DNA of 14,040 nucleotides from Eikenella sp963548155 (GCA_963548155.1 CAUUTP010000054.1:1-14040), one strand, 5' to 3'; counted from the first letter of the stretch, positions 5,568-13,089 are shown. Numbers and translations are program-made. Notes: generated by a model not told the origin, from the sequence alone.

Positions 5568-8126
5568 TCAGCTGCCGATACGTTCCAGCAGCAGCCGTTC
5601 GAGTTTGAGCTGGAAGGCGGTGTCGGCCAGTTGCGGATGGCGGATTAGGAAGCTGTCTTCCACGCGTTCGTCGAAGGTGGCGATGGCGGCGTAGCTGAGG
5701 CTGATGTTGAGCTGGGCAAACACGTCGGCGATGTCGGCCAGCAGGAAGGCGCGGTTGGCGGCGATGATTTCCAGGGTGTAGGCGCCGGCGGTTTCTTCGG
5801 CGGTGAGGGTGATGCGCGGCGCAATGGGCAGGTGGCGCAGGCGGCGGCTCAGCCGGTGGGGGGGGGAGCTGGGTTCGACGGCGCCCGGCGGGTGGCGCAC
5901 GAATTGGTCTAAGGCTTGCTGCAAGCGGGTGCTGATGCGCTCGATGTCGTCGGGCAGGCAGTTGGCGGGCAGTTGCAGCACGAAGGTGTCGAGGATGTAT
6001 TGGTGGTCGGTAACGTAGGCGTGGGCGGCGAGGATGCCGAGCTGGTGGCGGCCGAACAGGCGGCACAGGCCGGCAAACAGGCGGTCGCGGTTGGGCATAA
6101 ACACCATCACTTGCAGGCCATTAGTTGCGCTCAGGGGGCGGATGTGGGCTTGGGGCGTTTCGGCGTTGGCGGCCAGCAGGGGCAGGTGCCACAGGATGAT
6201 GTCGGCGCTGTGGCGCACGAAATAGGCCTGCCCGAGCTGCTGCCACAGCGCCCGGCTTTGCGCTTCGCCCACGCCCGCTTCGGCCAAGGCCTGGCGGGCT
6301 TTTTGCTGGCGGCGGCTCACGGCCATGTCGCGGCTGGTGGTTTTGCCGCCGAAGTATTGCAGGGCGGAGCGGAACAGGGTTTCGAGCAGGCTGGCTTTCC
6401 AAGCGTTCCAGATTTTGGGGTTGGTGCCGCGCATATCGGCCACGGTGAGCAGATAAAGCGCGGTGAGCCGCTCGGGCGTTTGCACGCGGCGGCAGAAGGC
6501 GGCCACCACGGCCGGGTCTTGGATGTCTTCTTTCTGCGCGGTGAGCGACATTAAAAGATGGTTGCCCACCAGCCACACGAGCAGGTCGGTTTCGTATTGG
6601 CTCAGGAAATGGTTGGCAGCGAAGCGGCGGGCGTCTTCCATGCCCAGCTCGGCATGGTCGCCGCCGCGCCCTTTGGCGATGTCGTGAAACAGGGCGGCCA
6701 AATACAGCACGGGTTTGCGCTCGAAAGCGTGCATCAGGGCGCTGGCAAAAGGCAGCTCGTGGCTGTGCGCTTCCAGAGCCAGCCGGCGCATATTGCGCAC
6801 CACCATCAGGATGTGGTCGTCCACGGGGTAAACGTGGAACAGGTCGTGCTGTAGCAGGCCGACAATTTTGCCCCACTCGGGCAAGTAATGCGAAAGCGCG
6901 CCGTAGAGGTTTAGGAAGCGCAGCAGGTGGGTGAGCCCGCCGCCGTGGCGGAAGAAGCCCATGAAGCGGCGTCGGTTGGCCGGGTCGGCATAAAAACGGG
7001 CGTCGGTTTTCTGCACCGCCTGCCACCAGGCGCGCAGGGTTTCGGGGGCGAGGCCGGAGAGGTGGCTGTATTGCTGCCACAGCTCCAGCACCTTGAAAAT
7101 ATGCTGCGGCTCGCGGCGGAATAAGGTTTTATCGCGCACGGCGATGAGGTTGTTTACTTGGAAATAGTGTTCGTCTAAATCCAGCGCCACGCGCGGCAGC
7201 GGCGAGGAAATGCGCCCGCGCAGCATCGGCAGCAGGATGCCGCTCAGCTGCTTCACGGTTTTCACTGCGCGGTAGAGCGTGTGCATCAGCCGCTCGCTGC
7301 GCACTTGTTTGCTGTCATCGGTGTAGCCCAGTGCGTAGGCCACCTGCGGCTGCAAGTCGAAACGCAGCTGCTCCTGCGGCTTGCCGGCGGCCAGGTGCAG
7401 CTCGATGCGGATGCGCGCCAGACTGCGGTGGCTGCGGCGCAGCATGGCCGCTTCGGTACGGGTGAGGATGCCTTGGCGGGCGAGGCGGTGCAGCTGCGGC
7501 GAAATGCCCTGCACCCGCGCCAGCCAGAGCATGGTGTGGATATCGCGCAGGCCGCCGGGGCAGGTTTTCAGGTTCGGCTCCAGGCTGCTGCCCGCTTGCG
7601 CTTTCAGATGCCGCTGTTGCAACTCCAGCAGTTTGCCCTCGGCAAAGGCCGTCAGGTCGCGCTGCACATCCAAATCACGGCGCAGGCGGGCAAACAGTTC
7701 CCGGCTGCCGTGGAGCAGACGGGCTTCGAGGAGCGAGGTGTCGCCGGTTAAATCTTCTGCTGCTCCGGTGCACAGTTCGGCCACGCTGCCGGTTTTCAGC
7801 GAGGGATTCAGCCCCATGTCCCACAAAGTTTGCAGCCAAGTTTCAATTTGCTGCTGTTGCGTTTCATTCAGGGCATCGGCCGCCACAATGCCCAAATCCA
7901 CATCGGAATGCGGATACATCTCGCCGCGCCCGAAGCCGCCTAATGCCAGCAGCGCCAGCTCTCCTTCCAGCTGCATCTGCCGCCACAGCGTGGTAACGGT
8001 GTGCGAGAGCAGGGCGCTGTAGGCAGCAAAAAAACGCTGCGGGCTGCGGCGGCGGCGGTAGTCGGCAACGATTTGCCGTTTGTGCTCGGCCAGCTCCTGC
8101 GCCAAAAGCTGCGGGGATTGCGGCAT
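5568..8126 (-). CDS. glnD: GlnD: PII uridylyltransferase / uridylyl-removing enzyme
   Basis: The 852-residue product shows the full GlnD order. A nucleotidyltransferase domain carries GGFGRGEMYPHSDVDLG (about 63-79, metal-binding D75 and D77). An HD domain carries LAALFHDIAKGRGGDH (H481-D482). Two ACT domains follow at about 670-745 and 780-852. The enzyme adds UMP to PII proteins at low glutamine and removes it at high glutamine, with the ACT domains sensing glutamine. Length is normal for Neisseriaceae. AAGGAA lies 7 bases before the ATG at 8124-8126. relA lies 116 bases upstream on the same strand with a DUS hairpin between, so the two may be transcribed separately. A run of nine G (C on the coding strand) at 5858-5866 falls in the codons for S754-H757, between the two ACT domains. 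Confidence 0.95.
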   Translation of the reverse strand: MPQSPQLLAQELAEHKRQIVADYRRRRSPQRFFAAYSALLSHTVTTLWRQMQLEGELALLALGGFGRGEMYPHSDVDLGIVAADALNETQQQQIETWLQTLWDMGLNPSLKTGSVAELCTGAAEDLTGDTSLLEARLLHGSRELFARLRRDLDVQRDLTAFAEGKLLELQQRHLKAQAGSSLEPNLKTCPGGLRDIHTMLWLARVQGISPQLHRLARQGILTRTEAAMLRRSHRSLARIRIELHLAAGKPQEQLRFDLQPQVAYALGYTDDSKQVRSERLMHTLYRAVKTVKQLSGILLPMLRGRISSPLPRVALDLDEHYFQVNNLIAVRDKTLFRREPQHIFKVLELWQQYSHLSGLAPETLRAWWQAVQKTDARFYADPANRRRFMGFFRHGGGLTHLLRFLNLYGALSHYLPEWGKIVGLLQHDLFHVYPVDDHILMVVRNMRRLALEAHSHELPFASALMHAFERKPVLYLAALFHDIAKGRGGDHAELGMEDARRFAANHFLSQYETDLLVWLVGNHLLMSLTAQKEDIQDPAVVAAFCRRVQTPERLTALYLLTVADMRGTNPKIWNAWKASLLETLFRSALQYFGGKTTSRDMAVSRRQQKARQALAEAGVGEAQSRALWQQLGQAYFVRHSADIILWHLPLLAANAETPQAHIRPLSATNGLQVMVFMPNRDRLFAGLCRLFGRHQLGILAAHAYVTDHQYILDTFVLQLPANCLPDDIERISTRLQQALDQFVRHPPGAVEPSSPPHRLSRRLRHLPIAPRITLTAEETAGAYTLEIIAANRAFLLADIADVFAQLNISLSYAAIATFDERVEDSFLIRHPQLADTAFQLKLERLLLERIGS
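5858..5866 (-). repeat. C9 homopolymer inside glnD
   Basis: Nine consecutive G on the plus strand form C9 in the coding strand, covering codons 754-757 (Ser-Pro-Pro-His). It is the longest homopolymer I noticed in the window. Tracts of this length slip in related Neisseria genes. A one-base change would shift the frame before the second ACT domain. Confidence 0.8.
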
Positions 8127-8180
8127 GGTGGGGTTCCTTGAATGGGGTGGGGCGATTGTGGTCTTGGGATGGGCATGGGA

Positions 8181-8220
8181 AGGCTACCTGAAAATGCTTG
8201 GTTGAGTTTTCAGGTAGCCT
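8181..8220. terminator. DUS-pair hairpin between relA and glnD
   Basis: AGGCTACCTGAAAA (8181-8194) and its complement (8207-8220) make a perfect 14-bp stem with a 12-base loop, starting 22 bases after the relA stop. On the minus strand no T run follows the stem, so it may pause or stabilise the relA 3' end rather than fully terminate. Confidence 0.6.
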
Positions 8221-8242
8221 TAATTTGTGTCAAACCGTGTGT

Positions 8243-10456
8243 CTACAGCCTGCTCACGCCGGTTACGCCTTTCACGTTGGCGAGGCTGGCGAGCACGTGC
8301 GGCAGGTCGTCCACCTGATGTACTTCCAGCGTGAAGCGCAGGCTGGCTTGCAGGTTGCGCGATTGGGTTTGCACGGCGGTAACGTTGAGTTTGTGTCGCG
8401 CCAGTGCTTCGGAAATATCGCGCAACAGGCCGTTGCGGTCTTGGGCGGATACTTCGATATCCACAGCAAACACTTGCCCGGCAGGCACACCGGCCCAGCA
8501 GGCCGGCACAACTTTTTCAGCCGCTTCGGCGGCGAGCTTCTGGAAGGAGGCGCAGCCGATGCGGTGGATGGAAATGCCGCGCCCGCGCGTTACGAAGCCG
8601 GCGATTTCGTCGGGCGGGGCGGGTTTGCAGCATTTGGCCAGCGTGGTGAGCAGGCCGGATTCGCCGTCCACCAAGATACCGCCTTTGCCGCCGGTTTCTT
8701 TGATGCGCGACTGTTTGACGATGCTCTCGGTGCTCACGGGCGCGGCGGGCGGCTCGGCCAGCAGGCCGCAGGCTTTCTGCACGGCGCGGGGCATGATTTC
8801 GCCGTGTGCCACGGCGGTGTAGAGCTCGTCCGGTTTTTTGAAGCCGAGTTTTTCGGCCAAAGCCTGCATATTGGGCTTGGGTAGCACTTTGAGCAGGGTT
8901 TTTTCCAGCTGCAGCCGGCCTTGTTCGCGCACGCTTTCGGCGTTTTGGCGGCGGATGTGGGCGCGGATTTTGGCGGCGGCTTTGTTGCTTTTCACCCAGC
9001 CTTCATACAGCCAGTTTACCGATGGCTCGCCTTCTTTGGCAGCGATGATTTCCACGCGCTGGCCATTTTCCAGCGGGGTGGAGAGCGGCACGATTTGGCC
9101 GTCTACCTTGGCGCCGCGGCAGCGGTCGCCCAGGCTGCTGTGCAGGGCGTAGGCGAAATCGATGGGGGTGGCACCCACGGGCAGGGAGAGCACTTTGCCG
9201 TGCGGGGTGAGCACATAAATGGTGTCGTTAAACAGCTCGGTTTGGAAGGCGGCGGCGAGATCGGCTTTGCCGCTTTCGGCCATGTTTTCGCGCCAATCCA
9301 AGAGCTGGCGCAGCCAGGCGATTTTCTGTTCGTATGCGGAATCACCTTTGCCGCCTTCTTTATAACGCCAGTGGGCGGCCACGCCGAATTCGTTGAATTG
9401 GTGCATTTCTTTGGTGCGGATTTGCACCTCGATGCCTTTGTCTTCCGGTCCGACAATCACGGTGTGCAGGCTTTTGTAGCCGTTGCCTTTGGGGTTGGCG
9501 ATGTAGTCGTCGAATTCGCCGGGGATGGGCTGCCACAGGCTGTGCACGATGCCCAGCACGGTGTAGCACTCGGGTACGCTGTTCACCAGCACGCGCACGG
9601 CGCGGATATCGTAGAGCCCTTCGAAATCGAGCTTTTTCTTCACCATCTTGCGGTAGATGGAGTAGATGTGTTTGGGGCGGCCGGCCACGTCGTAATCGCG
9701 GATGCCGTATTTGGCCAGCTCGGCTTTGAGGATGCCGAGGAAGTGGTCGATATAGTGCTGCCGCTCGGGGCGTTTTTCGTCGAGCAGGTGGGCGATGCGG
9801 CGGTATTCTTCGGGGTTTTGATGGCGGAAGCCGAGGTCTTCGAGCTGCCATTTGAGCTGCCACACGCCCAAGCGGTTGGCCAGCGGGGCGAAAATATCCA
9901 GCGTTTCTTTGGCAATGCTGCGTTTTTCCGGGCTGTCGGGGCAGCCGCCGAGGTATTGCATGGTGCGGGTGCGCAGGGCGAGCTTGATTAGCACCACGCG
10001 GATGTCGGACACCATGGCCAACAGCATTTTGCGCATGGTTTCGGCCTGTGCGGCACGCTCTTCAGGCGTGGCCAAGCCGTCCACGCGGGCAAAGTGGGTG
10101 AGCTTCTGCACTTGGTCGATACCCTGCACCAGGCTGCATACGGTTTGGCCACATTGCTCGGCTACCTGAAGCTGCCAATCCCCGCCCTGCTTGGACATGC
10201 CCGACAATATGGTGGCGGCCACGGCTTCGGGCAGCAAATCGAGCTGCGCCACCATTTGCGCCGCGCCCACAGTGTGCGGCAGCAGCGGCTCGCCGGCGTG
10301 GGTTTGCGCGTCGGCGGGGTAGTGCGCCTCGGCCAGTGCGAGCGCCTGCTGCAAGAGTGTGCGGTCGGCCTCGTTTTGCTGCGCGGCATAGCCTTTCAGC
10401 CAGGCTATGCATTCTTGCAGGTTGGTTACATGCGTGTCGGAATAGCCGGTCTCCAT
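8243..10456 (-). CDS. relA: RelA: GTP pyrophosphokinase, (p)ppGpp synthetase I
   Basis: From the ATG at 10454-10456 the product is 737 residues. The HD hydrolase region is degenerate: where SpoT has His-Asp in ALLHD, this protein has Ser85-Gly86 (ATILSGM), so it should be synthetase-only. The synthetase domain (about 240-370) carries LYDIRAVRV with catalytic-type D283, then EFDDYIANPKGNGYKSLHT and VQIRTKEMH. A TGS domain spans about 410-475. A Cys-rich region follows (AKCCKPAP, then GFVTRGRGISIHR), and an ACT domain closes the protein at about 660-737. RelA binds stalled ribosomes and makes ppGpp when uncharged tRNA enters the A site. The start is supported by AAGGGGAA just upstream. The open frame continues far upstream, but that part is antisense to apt. 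apt is divergent, 165 bases away. Confidence 0.95.
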   Translation of the reverse strand: METGYSDTHVTNLQECIAWLKGYAAQQNEADRTLLQQALALAEAHYPADAQTHAGEPLLPHTVGAAQMVAQLDLLPEAVAATILSGMSKQGGDWQLQVAEQCGQTVCSLVQGIDQVQKLTHFARVDGLATPEERAAQAETMRKMLLAMVSDIRVVLIKLALRTRTMQYLGGCPDSPEKRSIAKETLDIFAPLANRLGVWQLKWQLEDLGFRHQNPEEYRRIAHLLDEKRPERQHYIDHFLGILKAELAKYGIRDYDVAGRPKHIYSIYRKMVKKKLDFEGLYDIRAVRVLVNSVPECYTVLGIVHSLWQPIPGEFDDYIANPKGNGYKSLHTVIVGPEDKGIEVQIRTKEMHQFNEFGVAAHWRYKEGGKGDSAYEQKIAWLRQLLDWRENMAESGKADLAAAFQTELFNDTIYVLTPHGKVLSLPVGATPIDFAYALHSSLGDRCRGAKVDGQIVPLSTPLENGQRVEIIAAKEGEPSVNWLYEGWVKSNKAAAKIRAHIRRQNAESVREQGRLQLEKTLLKVLPKPNMQALAEKLGFKKPDELYTAVAHGEIMPRAVQKACGLLAEPPAAPVSTESIVKQSRIKETGGKGGILVDGESGLLTTLAKCCKPAPPDEIAGFVTRGRGISIHRIGCASFQKLAAEAAEKVVPACWAGVPAGQVFAVDIEVSAQDRNGLLRDISEALARHKLNVTAVQTQSRNLQASLRFTLEVHQVDDLPHVLASLANVKGVTGVSRL

Positions 10457-10599
10457 GGTTCCCCTTTTTTGCGGTATGAATTTTTGCGGTATAGAAGTTG
10501 ATTGTAACCAAAAATCCAACGGGTGGGGCCTGGTTGGTGCAGGGAGTTTGATGCAGGTGCAATTTTGTGTGGGGAAGTGGTAAGATTCGCGTTTCGCAC

Positions 10600-10612
10600 A
10601 GGCTACCTGAAA
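10600..10612 (+). repeat. eikDUS in the 5' leader of apt
   Basis: AGGCTACCTGAAA ends 9 bases before the apt ATG and occupies the place where a Shine-Dalgarno sequence would sit. No purine-rich ribosome-binding site is otherwise visible. The 10457-10621 divergent gap shows only weak promoter-like sequences (TAAGAT at 10581-10586) without a convincing -35. Confidence 0.7.
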
Positions 10613-10621
10613 GATACCGCT

Positions 10622-11212
10622 ATGCTGTTCCATCCCGAAGTCATGACCGTTGAAATGCTGGCGCAGAAAATCCGTAAAATTCCCAACTGGCCGCAGGAAG
10701 GCGTGCTGTTTCACGACATCACCCCCGTGCTGCAAAGCCCGGAATATTTCCGCCTGCTGGTAGATTTGCTCACCTACCGCTACATGACGCAAGACATCGA
10801 CGTGGTGGCCGGGCTGGATGCGCGCGGCTTCATCATCGGCGCCGCGCTGGCCTACCAGCTCAACGTGGGTTTTGTGCCCATTCGTAAGAAAGGCAAGCTG
10901 CCCTTCACCACCGTTTCCGAAAGCTACGCGCTCGAATACGGCGAAGCTACTGTGGAAATCCATACCGACGCCATTAAAGACAACGCCCGCGTGTTGCTGG
11001 TGGACGACCTCGTGGCCACCGGCGGCACCATGCATGCCGGCATCAAGCTCATCCGCAAGCTTGGCGGGAATGTGGTGGAAGCCGCCGCCATCCTTGAATT
11101 TACCGACCTGCCCGGCGGCGACCGCGTCCGCAACGAAGGCGTGCCCCTGTTTACCCTGTATCAAAACAGCGGCGCGGTAAACGAAGAGCATACGGCACCG
11201 CAGGCCGGCTAA
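10622..11212 (+). CDS. apt: Adenine phosphoribosyltransferase
   Basis: The 196-residue product converts adenine and PRPP to AMP in purine salvage, in the cytoplasm. The PRPP-binding signature VLLVDDLVATGGT is at residues 124-136. VVAGLDARGFIIGAALAYQL and the flexible-loop segment RKKGKLP with SYALEYG are in their usual order for Apt. I chose the ATG at 10622 (MLFHPEVMTV) because neisserial Apt proteins begin in much the same way; ATG at 10643 is an alternative. The frame is open further upstream to 10523, but that stretch contains the DUS and has no family similarity. The C-terminal tail (GAVNEEHTAPQAG) is a little longer than usual. A palindromic DUS follows the stop as a likely terminator. 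Confidence 0.93.
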   Translation: MLFHPEVMTVEMLAQKIRKIPNWPQEGVLFHDITPVLQSPEYFRLLVDLLTYRYMTQDIDVVAGLDARGFIIGAALAYQLNVGFVPIRKKGKLPFTTVSESYALEYGEATVEIHTDAIKDNARVLLVDDLVATGGTMHAGIKLIRKLGGNVVEAAAILEFTDLPGGDRVRNEGVPLFTLYQNSGAVNEEHTAPQAG

Positions 11213-11234
11213 AAACCGCCCATGCCACTATCCT

Positions 11235-11267
11235 GCTTTCAGGCTACCTGAAAGCCGGATGGTTTTT
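11235..11267 (+). terminator. Terminator built on a self-palindromic extension of a single DUS, after apt
   Basis: GCTTTCAGG and CCTGAAAGC (11235-11255) flank a CTA loop, giving a 9-bp stem. TTTTT follows at 11263-11267 after a short gap. Only one DUS (11241-11253) is used, since its own TGAAA half pairs with the TTTCAGG preceding it. The T run is some 7 bases from the stem, so strength is uncertain. Confidence 0.55.
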
Positions 11268-11324
11268 GATACAGCAGCATTTGATGCTGCCGGGTAAAAC
11301 AGCGCCGTATCGGCAGTATCAAAA
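11264..11324. promoter_or_regulatory. Nested inverted repeats upstream of laz
   Basis: TTTTGATAC (11264-11272) is repeated inverted as GTATCAAAA (11316-11324). Inside is a second hairpin, GCAGCAT-TTG-ATGCTGC (11274-11290). The outer arm ends 15 bases before the TATAAT box, the right position for an operator or upstream regulatory element. No match to a regulator I know; an FNR/CRP-type spacing is not seen. Confidence 0.4.
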
Positions 11325-11339
11325 GGCAGGGCAGTTCGC

Positions 11340-11345
11340 TATAAT
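11340..11345 (+). promoter_or_regulatory. Perfect -10 box of the laz promoter
   Basis: TATAAT lies 42 bases before the laz ATG. The expected -35 position holds only a poor match (around TATCAA at 11317-11322), which suggests an activated promoter or one driven mainly by the -10. Confidence 0.55.
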
Positions 11346-11387
11346 CGCCCACGCAGTATTTACCCGTGTTTTGATAAGGACCATGCT

Positions 11388-11954
11388 ATGAAACTGTATC
11401 TTCCCCTGATTGCCGCCGCCCTGGCGCTGGCTGCCTGCGGCGGCGAAACCGCCCCCAGCGCGCCCGCTTCCGAAGCCCATCACGACCACGCCGCTTCGGC
11501 CGCCTCCGCCGCTTCCCAAGCCGCGCCGGCCTCTGAAGCCGCCTCTGCTCCCGCCGCCGCTGCCGAAGGCTGCTCGAAATTGGTGGAAACCGGCGACAGC
11601 ATGCAGTACAACACCGCCGAAATCAGCGTGCCCAAAGGCTGTACCGACTTCACCGTTACCCTCAAACACACCGGCAGCTCGCCCAAAACCGCGATGGGGC
11701 ATAACATTGTAATTACTGCCGAGGGCGATGTGAACGGCGTAAACAACGACGGCGTGGGTGCAGGCCCGGACAACGATTATGTGAAACCCGGCGACGAGCG
11801 CGTGATTGCCCACACCAAAATTATCGGCGGCGGCGAAGAATCCTCCGTTACCTTCCCCGTGGCCAAACTGGCTGCCGGCACCAACTACAAATTCTTCTGC
11901 TCCTTCCCCGGCCATGCCGGCGTGATGAACGGCGTGGTGAAACTGGCGGATTAA
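11388..11954 (+). CDS. laz: Lipid-anchored azurin (Laz)
   Basis: The 188-residue product is an outer-membrane-type lipoprotein carrying a cupredoxin. The signal peptide ends in a lipobox, LAAC, with the lipidated cysteine at 17 followed by Gly-Gly, which favours outer-membrane sorting. Residues 18-60 form a low-complexity Ala/Ser/Pro/Glu linker with an HHDH cluster (31-34), like the linker of neisserial Laz. The azurin domain (about 61-188) keeps all type-1 copper ligands: H105 (with G104 carbonyl) in GHNIV, then C171, H176 and M180 in FFCSFPGHAGVM. C62 and C85 match the azurin disulfide. It probably passes electrons in the periplasm to nitrite reductase or peroxidase-type acceptors, and Laz in Neisseria is linked to copper and peroxide tolerance. 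AAGGA is 7 bases before the ATG. It is monocistronic, with its own promoter and terminator. Confidence 0.95.
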   Translation: MKLYLPLIAAALALAACGGETAPSAPASEAHHDHAASAASAASQAAPASEAASAPAAAAEGCSKLVETGDSMQYNTAEISVPKGCTDFTVTLKHTGSSPKTAMGHNIVITAEGDVNGVNNDGVGAGPDNDYVKPGDERVIAHTKIIGGGEESSVTFPVAKLAAGTNYKFFCSFPGHAGVMNGVVKLAD

Positions 11955-11980
11955 TTGCCAACGGTTTGCCCAAACAGGCA

Positions 11981-12013
11981 AAAGGCTACCTGAAAATTCA
12001 GGTAGCCTTTTTT
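11981..12013 (+). terminator. Strong intrinsic terminator of laz made from a DUS pair
   Basis: AAAGGCTACCTGAA (11981-11994) and TTCAGGTAGCCTTT (11997-12010) form a perfect 14-bp stem with a two-base loop, running into TTTTTT (12008-12013). It is the best terminator in the window. Confidence 0.9.
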
Positions 12014-12054
12014 GCTGGTTGGATATGGATGCCGGAAGGCCGGTATGCCTGTTT

Positions 12055-12158
12055 TATAGTGAATTAACAAAAACCAGTACAGCGTTGGCTCGCCTTGCCG
12101 TAACGTGTGTACTGTCTGCGGCTCGCCGCCTTGTCTGATTTAAATTTAATCCACTCTA
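12055..12158. mobile_element. Correia-like miniature element (CREE/NEMIS type), about 104 bp
   Basis: The left end TATAGTGAATTAAC and right end TTTAATCCACTCTA are imperfect inverted repeats closely resembling the TATAGTGGATTAA termini of Neisseria Correia elements. The interior also matches the recalled element: an ACCAGTAC..CGTTGGCTCGCCTT block near the left and a GTACTGTCTGCGG..CGCCTTGTCTGATT block near the right. The size fits the short Correia class that lacks the central IHF-site segment. TA dinucleotides at 12055-12056 and 12157-12158 are the expected target duplication. It has no coding capacity and depends on a transposase elsewhere. It lies between laz and psd, where both genes end. 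Confidence 0.8.
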
Positions 12159-12190
12159 ACTTCGTTGAAGCTCATGCTTTCAGGTAGCCT
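12157..12190 (+). repeat. Dispersed repeat copy B, interrupted by the Correia-like element
   Basis: TAACTTCGTTGAAG (12157-12170) plus the reverse DUS at 12178-12190 reproduces copy A. The missing first bases of the repeat (GTTTTA) are found at 12051-12056, on the other side of the Correia-like element. Joining them restores GTTTTAACTTCGTTGAAG, as seen in copies A and C. Confidence 0.7.
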
Positions 12191-12211
12191 TGGCTGAAAG
12201 GCCGCGCCCGC

Positions 12212-12937
12212 TTACTCCGGCAGCACTTCTTCCGCTGCTTCCTGCACCAAGGCCGAAGCTGTTTCGATAACGGTTTGTTCGCCATTCGCTTCCAGCGGCA
12301 AACGAGCCAAAATGGTTTCGCTGGCACGCACTTTTTCGCCGATGGCCACCAGCGGCACGGCATCGGTGGGCAGATACACATCCACCCGCGAGCCGAAACG
12401 GATAAAGCCGTAGCGTTGGCCGCGCGTGATTTTTTCGCCCGGCTGCACGTAGCACAGAATACGCCGCGCCACCAAACCGGCCACCTGCACAAAGGTCAGC
12501 TCGCGCCCGCTTTTCGTGGTGGCAAACACCGCATTGCGCTCGTTTTCCGTGCTGGCCTTATCCAGCGCGGCGTTAACGAATTGGCCGGGGAAGTAGTCCA
12601 CCTGCGTTACCGTGCCGTCAACCGGCGCGCGCTGCGAATGCACGTTGAACACGTTCATAAACACGCTGATTTTCAGCGCGGGCACTTTGCGGAACGGGTC
12701 TTCGGCGCGTTCCACCACCACAATACGCCCGTCGGCCGGGCAAAGCACGGCTTCCGGATCGGCAGGGATATCGCGCGCCGGATCGCGGAAAAACTGCACC
12801 GCAAACACGGTGAACACCCAAAACGGCAGCGACCACCAGCCGCAGCAGATGCTCACCAGCACGCTCAGCAGCAGCCCGCCCAAAATAAACGGCCAGCCTT
12901 CCCGCGCAATCAGCGGGTGGGGGTAGAAACGGTTCAC
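12212..12937 (-). CDS. psd: Phosphatidylserine decarboxylase proenzyme (short type)
   Basis: The 241-residue product decarboxylates phosphatidylserine to phosphatidylethanolamine at the inner membrane. The self-cleavage site is FGSR (G182-S183), as in the short, soluble-looking Psd class; cleavage would leave a pyruvoyl group on Ser183. The family segments VQFFRDPAR (about 47-55), CPADGRIV (66-73), ISVFMNVFNVHSQRAPVDG (90-108) and TENERN (130-135) are all present. A hydrophobic stretch at about 16-50 probably anchors it. The start codon is GTG at 12935-12937, with AAGGA 7 bases upstream; no better ATG is available. A strong -10-like box lies at 12976-12981, so it can be expressed apart from the upstream membrane-protein gene. 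Confidence 0.95.
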   Translation of the reverse strand: MNRFYPHPLIAREGWPFILGGLLLSVLVSICCGWWSLPFWVFTVFAVQFFRDPARDIPADPEAVLCPADGRIVVVERAEDPFRKVPALKISVFMNVFNVHSQRAPVDGTVTQVDYFPGQFVNAALDKASTENERNAVFATTKSGRELTFVQVAGLVARRILCYVQPGEKITRGQRYGFIRFGSRVDVYLPTDAVPLVAIGEKVRASETILARLPLEANGEQTVIETASALVQEAAEEVLPE

Positions 12938-12975
12938 GGTATGATCCTTTTAAAATTGAGTTGGAATAGGGCGCG

Positions 12976-12981
12976 ATTATA
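12976..12981 (-). promoter_or_regulatory. Perfect -10 box upstream of psd
   Basis: On the minus strand TATAAT (preceded by CTTG) lies 38 bases before the psd GTG. No convincing -35 is visible at 16-18 bases, so this rests on the -10 and its position. Confidence 0.45.
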
Positions 12982-13024
12982 CAAGATACGGGGTAGGGCG
13001 GAAGCGGCTTGCGCCAAATCGCTG

Positions 13025-13089
13025 AGGCTACCTGAAAGCATGAACTTCAACGAAGTTAAAACAGCGCCGTCTGTATTTTCAGGTAGCCT
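13025..13089. repeat. 65-bp DUS-bounded cassette containing dispersed repeat copy C (reversed)
   Basis: The forward DUS at 13025-13037 and reverse DUS at 13077-13089 enclose the inverted core CTTCAACGAAGTTAAAA (13045-13061), then AACAGCGCCGTCTGTA. It lies between the stop of the membrane-protein gene (13102) and psd, where it could end the upstream transcript on the minus strand. AAAACAGCGCCGT is also found at 11296-11308 upstream of laz. Confidence 0.75.

Noticed and set aside
6121..7080. A 319-residue minus-strand frame inside glnD
   Set aside because: Arg/Pro-rich composition typical of an out-of-frame reading of glnD, whose own frame carries the HD and ACT motifs.
10160..10170. GGCTACCTGAA in relA as a further uptake sequence
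   Set aside because: It lacks the first A of the 12-mer (CGGCTACCTGAA), so I left it out of the count. It may still be a weak uptake site.
10457..11191. An open frame continuing upstream from relA, making an apparent 982-residue protein
   Set aside because: The extension is antisense to apt, has no RelA similarity, and the ATG at 10454-10456 with AAGGGGAA gives the normal 737-residue RelA.
11383..11385. ATG five bases before the laz start
   Set aside because: It is out of frame with the lipoprotein signal peptide; AAGGA spacing favours the ATG at 11388.
13066..13075. GCCGTCTGTA, one base from the Neisseria DUS core GCCGTCTGAA
   Set aside because: A single 9-of-10 match in a window full of the Eikenella dialect is best taken as chance, although it lies inside a DUS cassette.
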